64,000 nt of DNA from a virus: the IMG/VR virus record IMGVR_UViG_3300014325_000012, positions 39,453-103,452 of that record. One strand, 5' to 3'. The notes beneath the pieces are model-generated. The model searched no databases and was not told the DNA's origin. It worked only from the letters and a program-made list of their open reading frames with translations. Shown here in pieces: positions 27,860-34,766 of the stretch (positions are counted from its first letter, which is position 1; the number at the start of each line of letters is the position of its first letter). Made by a program: the position numbers and the translations under genes.

Positions 27860-28072
27860 ATGAGACAACACTTTCATTTAACTAGAAAAGAAGACGTTAG
27901 TGGGGTAAGTGGAGTAGGAATAGTTGCGGAAGGAGAGGTCTTCTCGACTGGAGAAGTAGCAATACATTGGATCTCTGGACCTATACATAGTACAACTGTA
28001 TATAGAAGTATAGACGAAGTAATAAAAGTTCATGGGCATGAAGGTAGAACAATCATTGAGTGGGAGTCATAG
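27860..28072 (+). CDS. Hypothetical protein, 70 aa
   Basis: ATG directly after the previous stop. Beta-rich (SGVGIVAEGEVFSTGEVAIH, IHSTTVYRSIDEVIKVHGHEG); looks like a small single-domain protein with several strands. No family recognised. Confidence 0.65.
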   Translation: MRQHFHLTRKEDVSGVSGVGIVAEGEVFSTGEVAIHWISGPIHSTTVYRSIDEVIKVHGHEGRTIIEWES

Positions 28073-28073
28073 T

Positions 28074-28277
28074 ATGTTATCTAGGGATAAACAAAGCTAC
28101 AATATTTACGATAGCTTTGCTGTGACTAAACAGTCAATTATAAATTTAGAATTAGAACAATCTCTTAAAGTAGGTCCGGGTGATATAATAATTTCAATGC
28201 CTGAATTAAAGGCATTTCTTATCATAGATGGTAAGGATTATGATCAAAGGTTTGAAACAATAAGAGATGAGAGATAA
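28074..28277 (+). CDS. Hypothetical protein, 67 aa
   Basis: A longer frame begins at 28032 inside the previous gene, but ATG 28074, just after its stop and preceded by GAGTGGGAG, is the likely start (MLSRDKQSYNIYDSF). Alternating hydrophobic strands; ends RFETIRDER. Overlaps the next ATG by one base. Confidence 0.6.
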   Translation: MLSRDKQSYNIYDSFAVTKQSIINLELEQSLKVGPGDIIISMPELKAFLIIDGKDYDQRFETIRDER

Positions 28278-28540
28278 TGCCAGTTCAATTAAGACCCACA
28301 CAACAATGGTATAACATTCTCCAAACCATGTCACTAGATGGCTGGCTATGGAAAATTTCCAATAACGACCCTATAGATTCTCGTGATGTCCAAAGCACTT
28401 ACTGTACTTTCTGGAAATATATTAATGGAAGATATGTAGGTGCCTTTTCTCGTAAAGATGCTGGAGACGAGGATACAGCTGTAAGGGAAGCCGCCCAAAG
28501 GGCCCTTCAAGAAGAAAATAGAACACTACAGGGACTATAA
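28277..28540 (+). CDS. Hypothetical protein, 87 aa
   Basis: Trp-rich N-terminal half (QQWYNILQTMSLDGWLWKI, TFWKYINGRYVGAF) and a helical C-terminus (TAVREAAQRALQEENR). The W-x-W and aromatic pattern suggests a small binding module; no family recognised. Confidence 0.65.
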   Translation: MPVQLRPTQQWYNILQTMSLDGWLWKISNNDPIDSRDVQSTYCTFWKYINGRYVGAFSRKDAGDEDTAVREAAQRALQEENRTLQGL

Positions 28541-28675
28541 ATGTATTTCATAGCACTTCTCATACTAATTAATATTGGTCTTCTACTGTATTGGAGACAC
28601 GAATGTAATAGGGGTGTGCATGACGCCCATGTGGAGAATTGTAGGGCTTACTTGGAAGATATGTTTAGATTATGA
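28541..28675 (+). CDS. Small membrane protein, 44 aa
   Basis: One transmembrane helix at the N-terminus (MYFIALLILINIGLLLYW), then a short His/Cys-containing soluble tail with CNRGVHDAHVENC. Start ATG lies right after the previous stop and the end overlaps the ATP-grasp gene. Confidence 0.65.
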   Translation: MYFIALLILINIGLLLYWRHECNRGVHDAHVENCRAYLEDMFRL

Positions 28676-29430
28676 CTACCCTTATACTAGGTGGAATGAC
28701 TATTGAAGATCCTCAAATACTAAAAAAGGCTGCAGAGCTAAGGGGATGGAAGGTAGTAGAAATCCAAGGTAGCCCATCCACATTTACAGACGGGTTTAAA
28801 GCTATAAAAGATCCGGTAATATATGCCGCTCCTGGCCTGGCTGAACGTATGGCGGCTGCTCTTAACGTGGACTTAATTACCGTCCAAGAAACGTGGCTTT
28901 CAAATTTACCATTTCAATTTACTAGGAGAGATATACAACTAAGTGTTTCCACTAAACACACATATGAATCCCTCACTTATCCCAAATTTATTAAGCCTTG
29001 TACATATAAAAAATTTCCCGCTAAAGTATATAACGATGACAGGCAAGCTAAAGCTGCATGTAGGGATGCACTATATTATGGCCCTATATACATACAGGAA
29101 CCTGTGGAGTGGGAAGTAGAATATAGGTGCTTTATTTCCAATAATAAACTACAAACTCTTGCTCCATATAAGCGTAATATGAAAACGGATAAATACACTA
29201 TATACCAAGAAGAGGTAGATAACTGTTATTACATAGTACAGCAAATGGCAGAGGAAAACTGCTTACCTGTTACAGGGACACTTGATATAGGATTTATTAA
29301 AAATAGAGGATGGGCTGTAGTTGAACTTAATGGGGCTTATGGGTCTGGGATTTATAAGCTAACAAATGTAAATAAAGTGCTGGATGTACTTCAAGCTACT
29401 ACTGTTCCTCGAAGCAAAATATTAAATTAG
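28672..29430 (+). CDS. ATP-grasp domain protein (DUF4343-like), 252 aa
   Basis: A phage-type ATP-grasp protein: YPKFIKPCTYKKFPAKV (about residues 104-120) is the ATP-binding Lys strand, IYIQEPVEWEVEYRCFI (about 140-156) holds the central acidic/Arg strand, and VTGTLDIGFIKNRGWAVVELNGAYGSG (about 203-229) has the D-x-G and E-x-N metal ligands. Such enzymes form amide, ester or peptide bonds on an unknown substrate. A related protein follows at 29691 after 260 noncoding bases. Overlaps the small membrane gene by 4 bases. Confidence 0.8.
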   Translation: MTTLILGGMTIEDPQILKKAAELRGWKVVEIQGSPSTFTDGFKAIKDPVIYAAPGLAERMAAALNVDLITVQETWLSNLPFQFTRRDIQLSVSTKHTYESLTYPKFIKPCTYKKFPAKVYNDDRQAKAACRDALYYGPIYIQEPVEWEVEYRCFISNNKLQTLAPYKRNMKTDKYTIYQEEVDNCYYIVQQMAEENCLPVTGTLDIGFIKNRGWAVVELNGAYGSGIYKLTNVNKVLDVLQATTVPRSKILN

Positions 29431-29690
29431 TATTAATAACTACTAATTACTAGTTTACACAGGATATAATATGTTTAGTGGGGAGAAAGCTCCCACCCAC
29501 TGAAATAAACAAGGAGACAATGGCTGTAGCAAGGCCTACTTAACTAGTGTTACACAAGTGGTAAACGTTAAGTGCTAATAAACAAAAGATGGGTACTCTC
29601 TTGTGCAATTCAAAGTAGCCAATGCGCAATATAAAAATAGCTAGCAATAGGACGGGTAGCTCCCGTCCTTAATTTTAGGGAGAAAATAAT
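29431..29690 (+). other. Noncoding, strongly structured gap between two ATP-grasp genes
   Basis: 260 bases without an open frame. Contains TATAAT (about 29466), a hairpin AGTGGGGAG/CTC..CCCACT (about 29474-29500), a nested arrangement in which CTACTT (about 29538) can pair with AAGTAG (about 29613) and CACAAG (about 29563) with CTTGTG (about 29601), and a closing terminator. The nested pairing of separated arms suggests a small RNA or a regulated leader of the gene at 29691. No known RNA family recognised. Confidence 0.5.
29650..29677 (+). terminator. Terminator hairpin before second ATP-grasp gene
   Basis: Stem GGACGGG/CCCGTCC with loop TAGCT, then TTAATTTTA. It ends 14 bases before the start at 29691, so it could act as an attenuator of that gene. 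Confidence 0.65.
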
Positions 29691-30503
29691 GTGCGTGTAA
29701 TTATACAAAAGTATGATGAAGGAAGTGAAAAACTATGCTCAGTCGCTAAGAATATGGGCTTAGAGGTGAATTATGTAGGTGTGGATACTATATATAATAC
29801 GGAAAACTTAATAAAGGAATATGAGCCTGTATTTACTCATACATCTATAGACTCCTTTAATCACTTATCCTCTAAGTATAAATTTAGCCATTTGTATAAT
29901 AAGAACAGTATTAAACCTACTTCTTACATGGGGGTTTTGGGGGAAACTTATTTTAATAGTGAGGGTATGTTTTTACCTGCTCCTGCTTTAATAAAAAGAT
30001 TTAAATGTTTACAAGAGCTTTGGGATAATAAATATTTGTTTGTTAAATCAAATGAGGATAAAGTACTTACAGGGGAAGTATTTGAGGATGAAACAAGTAT
30101 TAAACACGCGTTAGACTACTTTACCCTTAAACATAACAGTCTAATGTTAGTAGCTCCTTCCTACCAAATATCTAGAGAGTGGAGAGTAGTAAGAGCAGGT
30201 AAAAAAGTTGTAACTGCTAGCCTATATAAAAAAGATGGAAAAGTAGTTAGTGAGGAAGAAGAGGGAATTAGTGTTATAAGCTTTGCGGAAACTATTCCAG
30301 TCTGGGATGAGCTACCTCATGTACATGTATTGGACATCTGTCAAGATCCTAGAGGATTTTTATATGTACTGGAAGTAGGCTCAGTTAATGTTGCAGGCTT
30401 TTATAGTTGCAATCTTAAAAAAATTTTGGAAGCATCTATTGGACAACTGGAAATTGCTAATGGTGTACCATGGGACCAAAGATTAAAATCCTTAAAAAAG
30501 TAG
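29691..30503 (+). CDS. ATP-grasp domain protein (DUF4343-like), 270 aa
   Basis: GTG start after AGGGAG; an ATG two bases earlier is out of frame. LWDNKYLFVKSNEDKVLTG (about residues 103-121) carries the ATP-binding Lys, SREWRVVRAGKKVVTASLY (about 161-180) the central strand with Arg, and VLDICQDPRGFLYVLEVGSVN (about 208-228) the terminal D and E-x-G/N ligands. Clearly the same fold as the protein at 28672 but strongly diverged. Two ATP-grasp ligases in a row may act on one substrate in sequence. Confidence 0.78.
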   Translation: MRVIIQKYDEGSEKLCSVAKNMGLEVNYVGVDTIYNTENLIKEYEPVFTHTSIDSFNHLSSKYKFSHLYNKNSIKPTSYMGVLGETYFNSEGMFLPAPALIKRFKCLQELWDNKYLFVKSNEDKVLTGEVFEDETSIKHALDYFTLKHNSLMLVAPSYQISREWRVVRAGKKVVTASLYKKDGKVVSEEEEGISVISFAETIPVWDELPHVHVLDICQDPRGFLYVLEVGSVNVAGFYSCNLKKILEASIGQLEIANGVPWDQRLKSLKK

Positions 30504-30608
30504 GAATATATGAGCAATTCAAATAAATTGGTAATATACTAAAAATAGTTGATTTTACAGCACTCTTACCCAAAAAATTGCATTTTTAACCATTTTTAAG
30601 GAGAATTT

Positions 30609-30719
30609 ATGTTTACTATATTAGCCTCAATTTACATGCTTTTTAATACAGTTTTTACTATAGGTTTAGTGACAATAGTATTATCCATAATAATTAGTTC
30701 TCTAGTACCCAAGTATTAA
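30609..30719 (+). CDS. Small membrane protein, 36 aa
   Basis: AAGGAG at 30598-30603, then ATG 30609. Almost the whole protein is one hydrophobic helix (FTIGLVTIVLSIIISSLV) with a short basic end. Function unknown. Confidence 0.55.
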   Translation: MFTILASIYMLFNTVFTIGLVTIVLSIIISSLVPKY

Positions 30720-30720
30720 T

Positions 30721-30786
30721 ATGAGTGCGGAATTTTTAATTATGTTCTTTGCGATTGGTATGTTTATACTAGCAGCAATATCTTAA
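30721..30786 (+). CDS. Very small membrane peptide, 21 aa
   Basis: ATG two bases after the previous stop; product is one hydrophobic helix (LIMFFAIGMFILAAIS). Tight packing after a like gene and lack of in-frame charge support it, but at this size the call is weak. Confidence 0.35.
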   Translation: MSAEFLIMFFAIGMFILAAIS

Positions 30787-30818
30787 AAAAGTTGAAGTAT
30801 TGTATATGTAATATTATC

Positions 30819-30875
30819 GGTGGACATGTCTCCGCATGCGCGCACTCCACCAATAAAAAATAGACCGGTCGGTCT
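30819..30875. terminator. Paired inverted repeats at convergent junction
   Basis: GGTGGA/TCCACC (30819-30824, 30846-30851) encloses a CG-rich loop, followed by AATAAAAAATAG and a compact palindrome AGACCG/CGGTCT (30862-30875). They lie where the rightward virion block meets the leftward small operon. Confidence 0.45.
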
Positions 30876-30924
30876 AGTTGTGCTTATCGTATTACCGCAT
30901 ATAGTGGGAGATAGTAAAGGAAAG

Positions 30925-30947
30925 GGGGCAGATGTTAAGTCTGCCCC
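30925..30947. terminator. Bidirectional terminator between convergent units
   Basis: Stem GGGGCAGA/TCTGCCCC, loop TGTTAAG; CTGTATTT on one side and CCTTTCCTTT when read from the other. It ends the minus-strand operon that finishes at 30975. Confidence 0.65.
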
Positions 30948-30974
30948 TGTATTTAGCTTAGTTGTAAGCGATGC

Positions 30975-31271
30975 TTACTTTGTTGCTGGCGTAGTTGCTT
31001 TTGCTGCCTGTTTCGCTTTTTCCGCTGCAACTAGTTTTTCTAAGTCTGCAAGAGACAGGGTAGAAACAGCGCTTTGCGCCACTCTGTTCTTCTTTGCTTC
31101 GAGCTTCTGCTCATCTGTTTTCTCAGCAATGGGGGTGATATTCACTCCCACCTGATGACGAACACCGTCAATTGTCACTTTGCCACCTGCATAGAATCCC
31201 TTGCCTGATTTGGTACGAACAGGGGAGAGGGCGACATCGTTGTCTGATTCAATTTCGATAATAATAGACAT
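30975..31271 (-). CDS. Hypothetical protein of minus-strand operon, 98 aa
   Basis: Minus strand; ATG preceded by GGAGATACAAACT. Starts MSIIIEIESDNDVALSPVRT, has a beta-rich N-terminal half (GKVTIDGVRHQVGVNIT) and an Ala/Lys-rich C-terminal helix (LEKLVAAEKAKQAAKA). The layout recalls small phage nucleic-acid-binding proteins but no family is certain. Base composition is richer in G+C than in the flanking plus-strand genes. Confidence 0.7.
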   Translation of the reverse strand: MSIIIEIESDNDVALSPVRTKSGKGFYAGGKVTIDGVRHQVGVNITPIAEKTDEQKLEAKKNRVAQSAVSTLSLADLEKLVAAEKAKQAAKATTPATK

Positions 31272-31360
31272 AGTTTGTATCTCCGTTTGTTTTGGTTTCG
31301 GTCACGCTTGCAACTAGCAAGGTAATTGCGGGACAGTGCCAGTATCCCGCATGTACCGCA

Positions 31361-31711
31361 CTAGTGTAATTGTTCGTAGCAAGTATTGCAGTCATCAGCG
31401 GTACTATTGCAATCCCGGTCATGCCAGTAACCATATTCATCTTCGTTGTCTGCTTGCTCTTGTAATTGTTCCACTTGACTATCGAGTAAGGATGCCATGC
31501 GGTCATGTGCTTGCTTGTCTGTATTGTCCATGTCTGCTTGCAATTGAAGCAAGGGGAGTTGACTATCTAACATGTCTGCCATGTCTAAGGTGTCACTATC
31601 CGGGACTGGTAGGGACGGACACAAGGATATGGGGTAATAGTCCCATGTGTTGTTTGTTGCTACCACTGGCTTGTCAGCCAGCTTAACTAATTTGTATATG
31701 TGTTCGTTCAT
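31361..31711 (-). CDS. Acidic hypothetical protein, 116 aa
   Basis: Minus strand; a longer frame begins at 31765, but ATG 31711 (MNEHIYKLVKLADKPVVATN) has GGGAGAAAG just upstream. The C-terminal two thirds are Asp/Gln/Leu-rich with repeating LDSQ(L/V) units (LDSQLPLLQLQADMDN, LDSQVEQLQEQADN), a likely coiled coil, and a Cys-containing end. No family recognised. Confidence 0.65.
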   Translation of the reverse strand: MNEHIYKLVKLADKPVVATNNTWDYYPISLCPSLPVPDSDTLDMADMLDSQLPLLQLQADMDNTDKQAHDRMASLLDSQVEQLQEQADNEDEYGYWHDRDCNSTADDCNTCYEQLH

Positions 31712-31857
31712 GATACTTTCTCCCATATGGCTACTATAACACTGTCCTCTATGTACACGGTGCATATGGCATGGGAAGTAATATCGGAGAATTGAACATA
31801 ATCAATCCATCCGTCATCCTGTATTGCCATCGCTACTCCCCATATTGTCCACTGCAT
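31708..31857 (-). CDS. Small protein at head of minus-strand operon, 49 aa
   Basis: A frame of 126 codons is open, but ATG 31857 with GGAGA ten bases upstream is the likely start (MQWTIWGVAMAIQDDGWIDY). Overlaps the next gene by 4 bases (ATGA), which supports an operon running to 30975. The leader AACGGAGAT is shared with the gene ending at 30975. Confidence 0.6.
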   Translation of the reverse strand: MQWTIWGVAMAIQDDGWIDYVQFSDITSHAICTVYIEDSVIVAIWEKVS

Positions 31858-32157
31858 AATGCTTGCATCTCCGTTTTTGCTATATTTCAAGCATAGCGCA
31901 TGTTGAAATTTGTTTTCGCCTATAAGGATATGCGGAAATTTGTAAACTTTTGTAAATTTGCAGTCAAGATAGAATAATAATACACGTGTACGCACACGCA
32001 CGCGCGTATACACCCCTATCCTGCAATCCCGCACGTCCCAATCCCGTACCCCCGCCCCCAGGGGCTGTACGTATAAGATAAGAGCCAAAATTGTCCATTA
32101 CGCCATTATTATAGTGTTAGGCGTTAGCCATTAAGTGGTTATTAGGGGACAAGCGAG

Positions 32158-32176
32158 TAATGGGGAATCCCCATTA
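32158..32176. repeat. Inverted repeat
   Basis: TAATGGGG-AAT-CCCCATTA, a perfect 8-bp stem with 3-base loop in the noncoding control region. Confidence 0.7.
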
Positions 32177-32621
32177 TAAGCATAACCCAGTCCCCTGTAT
32201 TATAATTAAACTAGTTATTATATAAATAAGAGGGAAAACAAATACAGTATTACTAATTAAGCTATCCGCCAGAGTATATATACCTTCTACACCTAATGTA
32301 TTACCTGGGTAGTAACATATGAAAGGCCATGAGAGATACCCACTAATTACAATACAGTATTATTTACTAATTATCATATAGTAGCTGAGTAAACATCGGA
32401 AGAACCTTCCTGGATTACAGTATTATACAGCTAGTGGCATACGGCGCCGTAAATTTGTGTAATATTACCAGTGTTAAAGTATAAAGAAGAGGGACGGTGT
32501 ACAACAATTGGATTTATTACACCAGCCAGGAGCAATCCTGGTACTTTAGTTTGTTTATTACAGTAATATTATGGTAAATATGGGGATTTTTTGCATTATT
32601 ATACCCCTCCGTGATACCTAT

Positions 32622-32653
32622 CCAAATATAACTAACGCCAAATATAACTAACG
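32622..32653. repeat. Tandem 16-bp direct repeat
   Basis: Two exact, adjoining copies of CCAAATATAACTAACG (32622-32637 and 32638-32653). Iteron-like spacing of one and a half helical turns; protein binding is possible. Confidence 0.85.
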
Positions 32654-32680
32654 CTATTAGAATGGTAGTACCCAATCATT

Positions 32681-32706
32681 ACATACACACACACACATAT
32701 ATATAC
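32681..32706. repeat. CA/TA microsatellite
   Basis: Alternating purine-pyrimidine run (ACAT, seven AC units, then ATATATAT). Easily melted; no further function seen. Confidence 0.7.
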
Positions 32707-33407
32707 TACTGTATATGAATAAGGATGTATGCGGGACCTCTCCTTAGCCTGGTATGTAGGACTATGCGGGTCACCTTCCACGTCCACTATTTGTAGCTAT
32801 GTATTACTGTAGCTAAGTATTAATTGTTTTGGCTGCCTTGTACTAAATACTTGGTTTTCCGGTATTACTTTAAGTACTAATAATTCCATGTGCCGAAGGC
32901 ACCCCATTAAGTTATTATGTTAAGTTATGTAAAGAGGTGTATTAAATATGCACGTAAGGGCAACTCCCCCGCCTTTCAGCTACCGTATTAGTTTAAATAC
33001 TTAAGATTATCACGTATTTTGTGTTCTGTCAATAGTTTTATTAAGTTATATGTATATATGTAAATTCCCTGTAACATTATCATGTTACTGTCCCTAAGCT
33101 ATACGCTTGGGACTATATAGGACATGTGTATATAACAAATTTATGAAATTTTGTAAACTTTTGTTTTTGCTTGCTGGACGGCAAATTTGGGGTTAATTAG
33201 CAAAATTTTATTTTTGTCGCAAAATTTGCATGGGATAATGGGATTGGAGTAAATAGGCTTTTATATGCTTATATACTCCTGTAACAACAACCAGCATGGG
33301 GAAGTACTACATATGCCCCATCCTACGGCGTGTAAGCCATATATGCGAAATACGTTATGAAGTAGCATATAATATGGCGGGGCGACAACCCCTAATGAGG
33401 CACCGTT

Positions 33408-33466
33408 TAGTGTATAGGTAATAGTGATTACCTACTGATGAGGGCACAGTTATGCCCGAAACACTA
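33408..33466 (+). ncRNA. Hammerhead ribozyme, type III
   Basis: Every conserved element is present. Helix III: TAGTGT (33408-33413) with ACACTA (33461-33466). Cleavage triplet GTA, predicted cut after A33414. Helix I: TAGGTAAT (33415-33422) with ATTACCTA (33427-33434), loop AGTG. Core CTGATGA (33435-33441). Helix II: GGGC (33442-33445) with GCCC (33454-33457), loop ACAGTTAT. Core GAAA (33458-33461). The open end is helix III, hence type III. It is the first element of the early-type region and ends 12 bases before the start at 33479, so self-cleavage would trim the leader of that mRNA. Confidence 0.93.
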
Positions 33467-33478
33467 TACAGGTGCATT

Positions 33479-33670
33479 ATGTCCATACTTCAAGACCAAG
33501 TGAGACATTGCCATAAGCTTTTACAAGACTGCTTGCAAGAGCTTAAAGAGCATAATAGTAACTTAGTGGAAGGTGTAGAGGAGGAATTACAACAACCAGT
33601 AAAATGTCCTCATGTTATTAGAAAGGGTATATGTATATGGTGTAAGGAGGTATGTAATGGAGAAGCTTAG
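33479..33670 (+). CDS. Small zinc-binding-like protein, 63 aa
   Basis: A frame from ATG 33452 starts inside the ribozyme; ATG 33479 (MSILQDQVRHCHKLLQDCLQ) with AGGTG just upstream is preferred. A helical N-terminus is followed by CPHVIRKGICIWCKEVC, a C-x2-H/C-x2-C knuckle (about residues 40-57). Possible nucleic-acid or protein binder. First gene downstream of the hammerhead. Confidence 0.65.
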   Translation: MSILQDQVRHCHKLLQDCLQELKEHNSNLVEGVEEELQQPVKCPHVIRKGICIWCKEVCNGEA

Positions 33671-33820
33671 ACTAACATCAGCACAGATGAGAGCCGCTAT
33701 ATGTGAAAAGTATGGTACTGACCCTTCTGATGTTTACTTTCGATAGAGTGTAAGTTTAACCATGAAAAGTGGTATATGTGGGATGGTACGGAATTATATG
33801 TTAAGAAGGAGGGTACATAA
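33657..33820 (+). pseudogene. Small gene interrupted by a frameshift (about 54 aa if joined)
   Basis: ATG 33657 with AAGGAGG upstream reads MEKLRLTSAQMRAAICEKYG to TAG 33744. Another frame, open from before this stop to TAA 33818-33820, reads IECKFNHEKWYMWDGTELYV and ends in TAATGA with the next gene's ATG, as real genes here do, but has no start of its own. Joining needs a -1 (or +2) step near TACTTTCGATAG (33735-33746). No classical slippery heptamer is present. Either a recent indel or an unusual recoding site. Confidence 0.55.
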
Positions 33821-34110
33821 TGAGTGTTATGCATGTTGCTGAGTTAATTGACTTAATACCCCAGTGTCATAAAATGACTAAGATGACAGGATATCATGGA
33901 GACTTTAAGCGGGAGGATGTTATTAGAGACAACATGGAGTCTGAGTTAGCAGTATGTTTAGCGCGAATGATTGTTATGACTCTCCCAGACAAACAGTTAA
34001 ACTTAACTCCTGTACATAAGAAGCCTGGGTATTACAATGTTATTGTGGTTCCTGTTAAGCAACGAGTTTACCGTAAACCACATTGGGTAAAGGTAGTTTG
34101 CGAGAATTAA
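33820..34110 (+). CDS. Hypothetical protein between two hammerheads, 96 aa
   Basis: ATG overlaps the previous stop. Helical N-terminal half (VAELIDLIPQCHKMTKMTGY), beta-rich basic C-terminal half (YNVIVVPVKQRVYRKPHWVK). Stop codon directly abuts the second hammerhead ribozyme. Not recognised. Confidence 0.7.
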   Translation: MSVMHVAELIDLIPQCHKMTKMTGYHGDFKREDVIRDNMESELAVCLARMIVMTLPDKQLNLTPVHKKPGYYNVIVVPVKQRVYRKPHWVKVVCEN

Positions 34111-34174
34111 TCCCGAAACAGGGTAGATATTACCCTGTATAACCCCACGTGGTTCGTGGGTTACTGATGAGGGA
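34111..34174 (+). ncRNA. Hammerhead ribozyme, type II, overlapping the next gene's ribosome binding site
   Basis: Circularly permuted hammerhead with helix II open. Helix II: TCCC (34111-34114) with GGGA (34171-34174). Core GAAA (34115-34118). Helix III: ACAGGGTA (34118-34125) with TACCCTGT (34131-34138), loop GATAT. Cleavage triplet GTA, predicted cut after A34139. Helix I: TAACCC/GGGTTA plus ACG/CGT with one bulged C (34140-34163). Core CTGATGA (34164-34170). All pairs are Watson-Crick. It starts right after the stop of the gene at 33820, and its 3' helix II strand is part of GAGGGA, the only Shine-Dalgarno for GTG 34180. Confidence 0.92.
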
Positions 34175-34179
34175 AGCCA

Positions 34180-34434
34180 GTGAATTTACAAATAGGTAAG
34201 TTATGCTCACTTTGTCTTAAGGGTATAGGTAGATACCAGCGTCATGGTTATACCGTAACCAGTCCTATTGGGGTTGTGCATTTAGAAGGTTGTGGGTTTA
34301 TAGCATGTGATTTTTGTCATGTGCAAGTACCTGATGCCCCCACATTACAACGGGTGAAAGATGCTAAAAATGCACAAATAGCCCAATACTTATGTAAGTG
34401 TTTACAGTGCGATGTAATTAGGAGGACTAGGTAA
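34180..34434 (+). CDS. Zinc-knuckle protein, 84 aa
   Basis: GTG start 6 bases after GAGGGA of the hammerhead. Three Cys pairs: LCSLCLKGIG (residues 8-17), FIACDFCHVQV (about 43-53) and YLCKCLQCDV (about 70-79) suggest zinc ribbons. His residues also fit. Overlaps the next ATG by one base. Its translation should depend on the ribozyme's folding state. Confidence 0.7.
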   Translation: MNLQIGKLCSLCLKGIGRYQRHGYTVTSPIGVVHLEGCGFIACDFCHVQVPDAPTLQRVKDAKNAQIAQYLCKCLQCDVIRRTR

Positions 34435-34532
34435 TGGATGAGTACTTAAAGGAGAACTTAGTTAAGATATGCTTGACTACTCTTATATCCACAGCAATGG
34501 TAGTAACAATTGTTAAACTCATGGGGCTATAA
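34434..34532 (+). CDS. Small membrane protein, 32 aa
   Basis: TAATG junction with the upstream gene. Short charged start (MDEYLKENLVK) and one hydrophobic helix (ICLTTLISTAMVVTIVKLMG). Unknown role. Confidence 0.55.
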   Translation: MDEYLKENLVKICLTTLISTAMVVTIVKLMGL

Positions 34533-34535
34533 ACT

Positions 34536-34766
34536 ATGCTAAAACAAGTACATATATCAGAAATATTTGAATCTCAGTATTTACCCTTTAACCCAGTACC
34601 AGTACCCCTAGCTATATTACAGAAGTATGGAGCTAAGGCTCCTGTAGGTAATAGAGGTTATTGGAGTAACGGAGTATTAAAGTGGAGTGAATGGTTTGCG
34701 GGAGCTATTCACAGACGATATGCGGTATGTCCTGTATGTCCTGAGGTTATGGGAAGTACATTGTAA
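34536..34766 (+). CDS. Hypothetical protein, 76 aa
   Basis: ATG 4 bases after the previous stop. Pro/Val-rich middle (FNPVPVPLAILQKYGAKAPV), Trp-rich segment (YWSNGVLKWSEWFAGAI) and CPVCPEV near the end. Stop codon TAA forms the base of the hairpin element that follows. Not recognised. Confidence 0.65.
   Translation: MLKQVHISEIFESQYLPFNPVPVPLAILQKYGAKAPVGNRGYWSNGVLKWSEWFAGAIHRRYAVCPVCPEVMGSTL

Larger units (their letters stand above)
31858..33407. other. 1.5 kb noncoding control region
   Basis: No convincing coding frame. It separates the leftward operon from the long rightward early-type region, so promoters for both are expected. It holds a 15-base sequence TTTGTAAACTTTTGT, nearly palindromic, at both ends (31939-31953 and 33150-33164), four ACAGTATTA-like repeats (about 32244, 32352, 32413, 32558), a tandem 16-mer (32622-32653), an 8-bp hairpin (32158-32176), a CA/TA microsatellite (about 32681-32706) and a GGGG/CCCC hairpin (about 33378). 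On the minus strand TTGACT with TACAAA 17 bases later is a possible promoter for the operon at 31857. A replication origin is possible. Confidence 0.6.

Noticed and set aside
30820-31155. 111-codon plus-strand frame opposite the 98-aa minus gene
   Set aside because: Starts in the terminator area and has no ribosome binding site; the minus-strand gene has one and a plausible protein.
31249-31506. 85-codon minus-strand frame
   Set aside because: Overlaps two better genes on the same strand (30975 and 31361) and has no ribosome binding site.
32200-32600. CRISPR-like array from ACAGTATTA repeats
   Set aside because: Repeat units are short, spacing is irregular (about 60 to 145 bases) and repeats are inexact.
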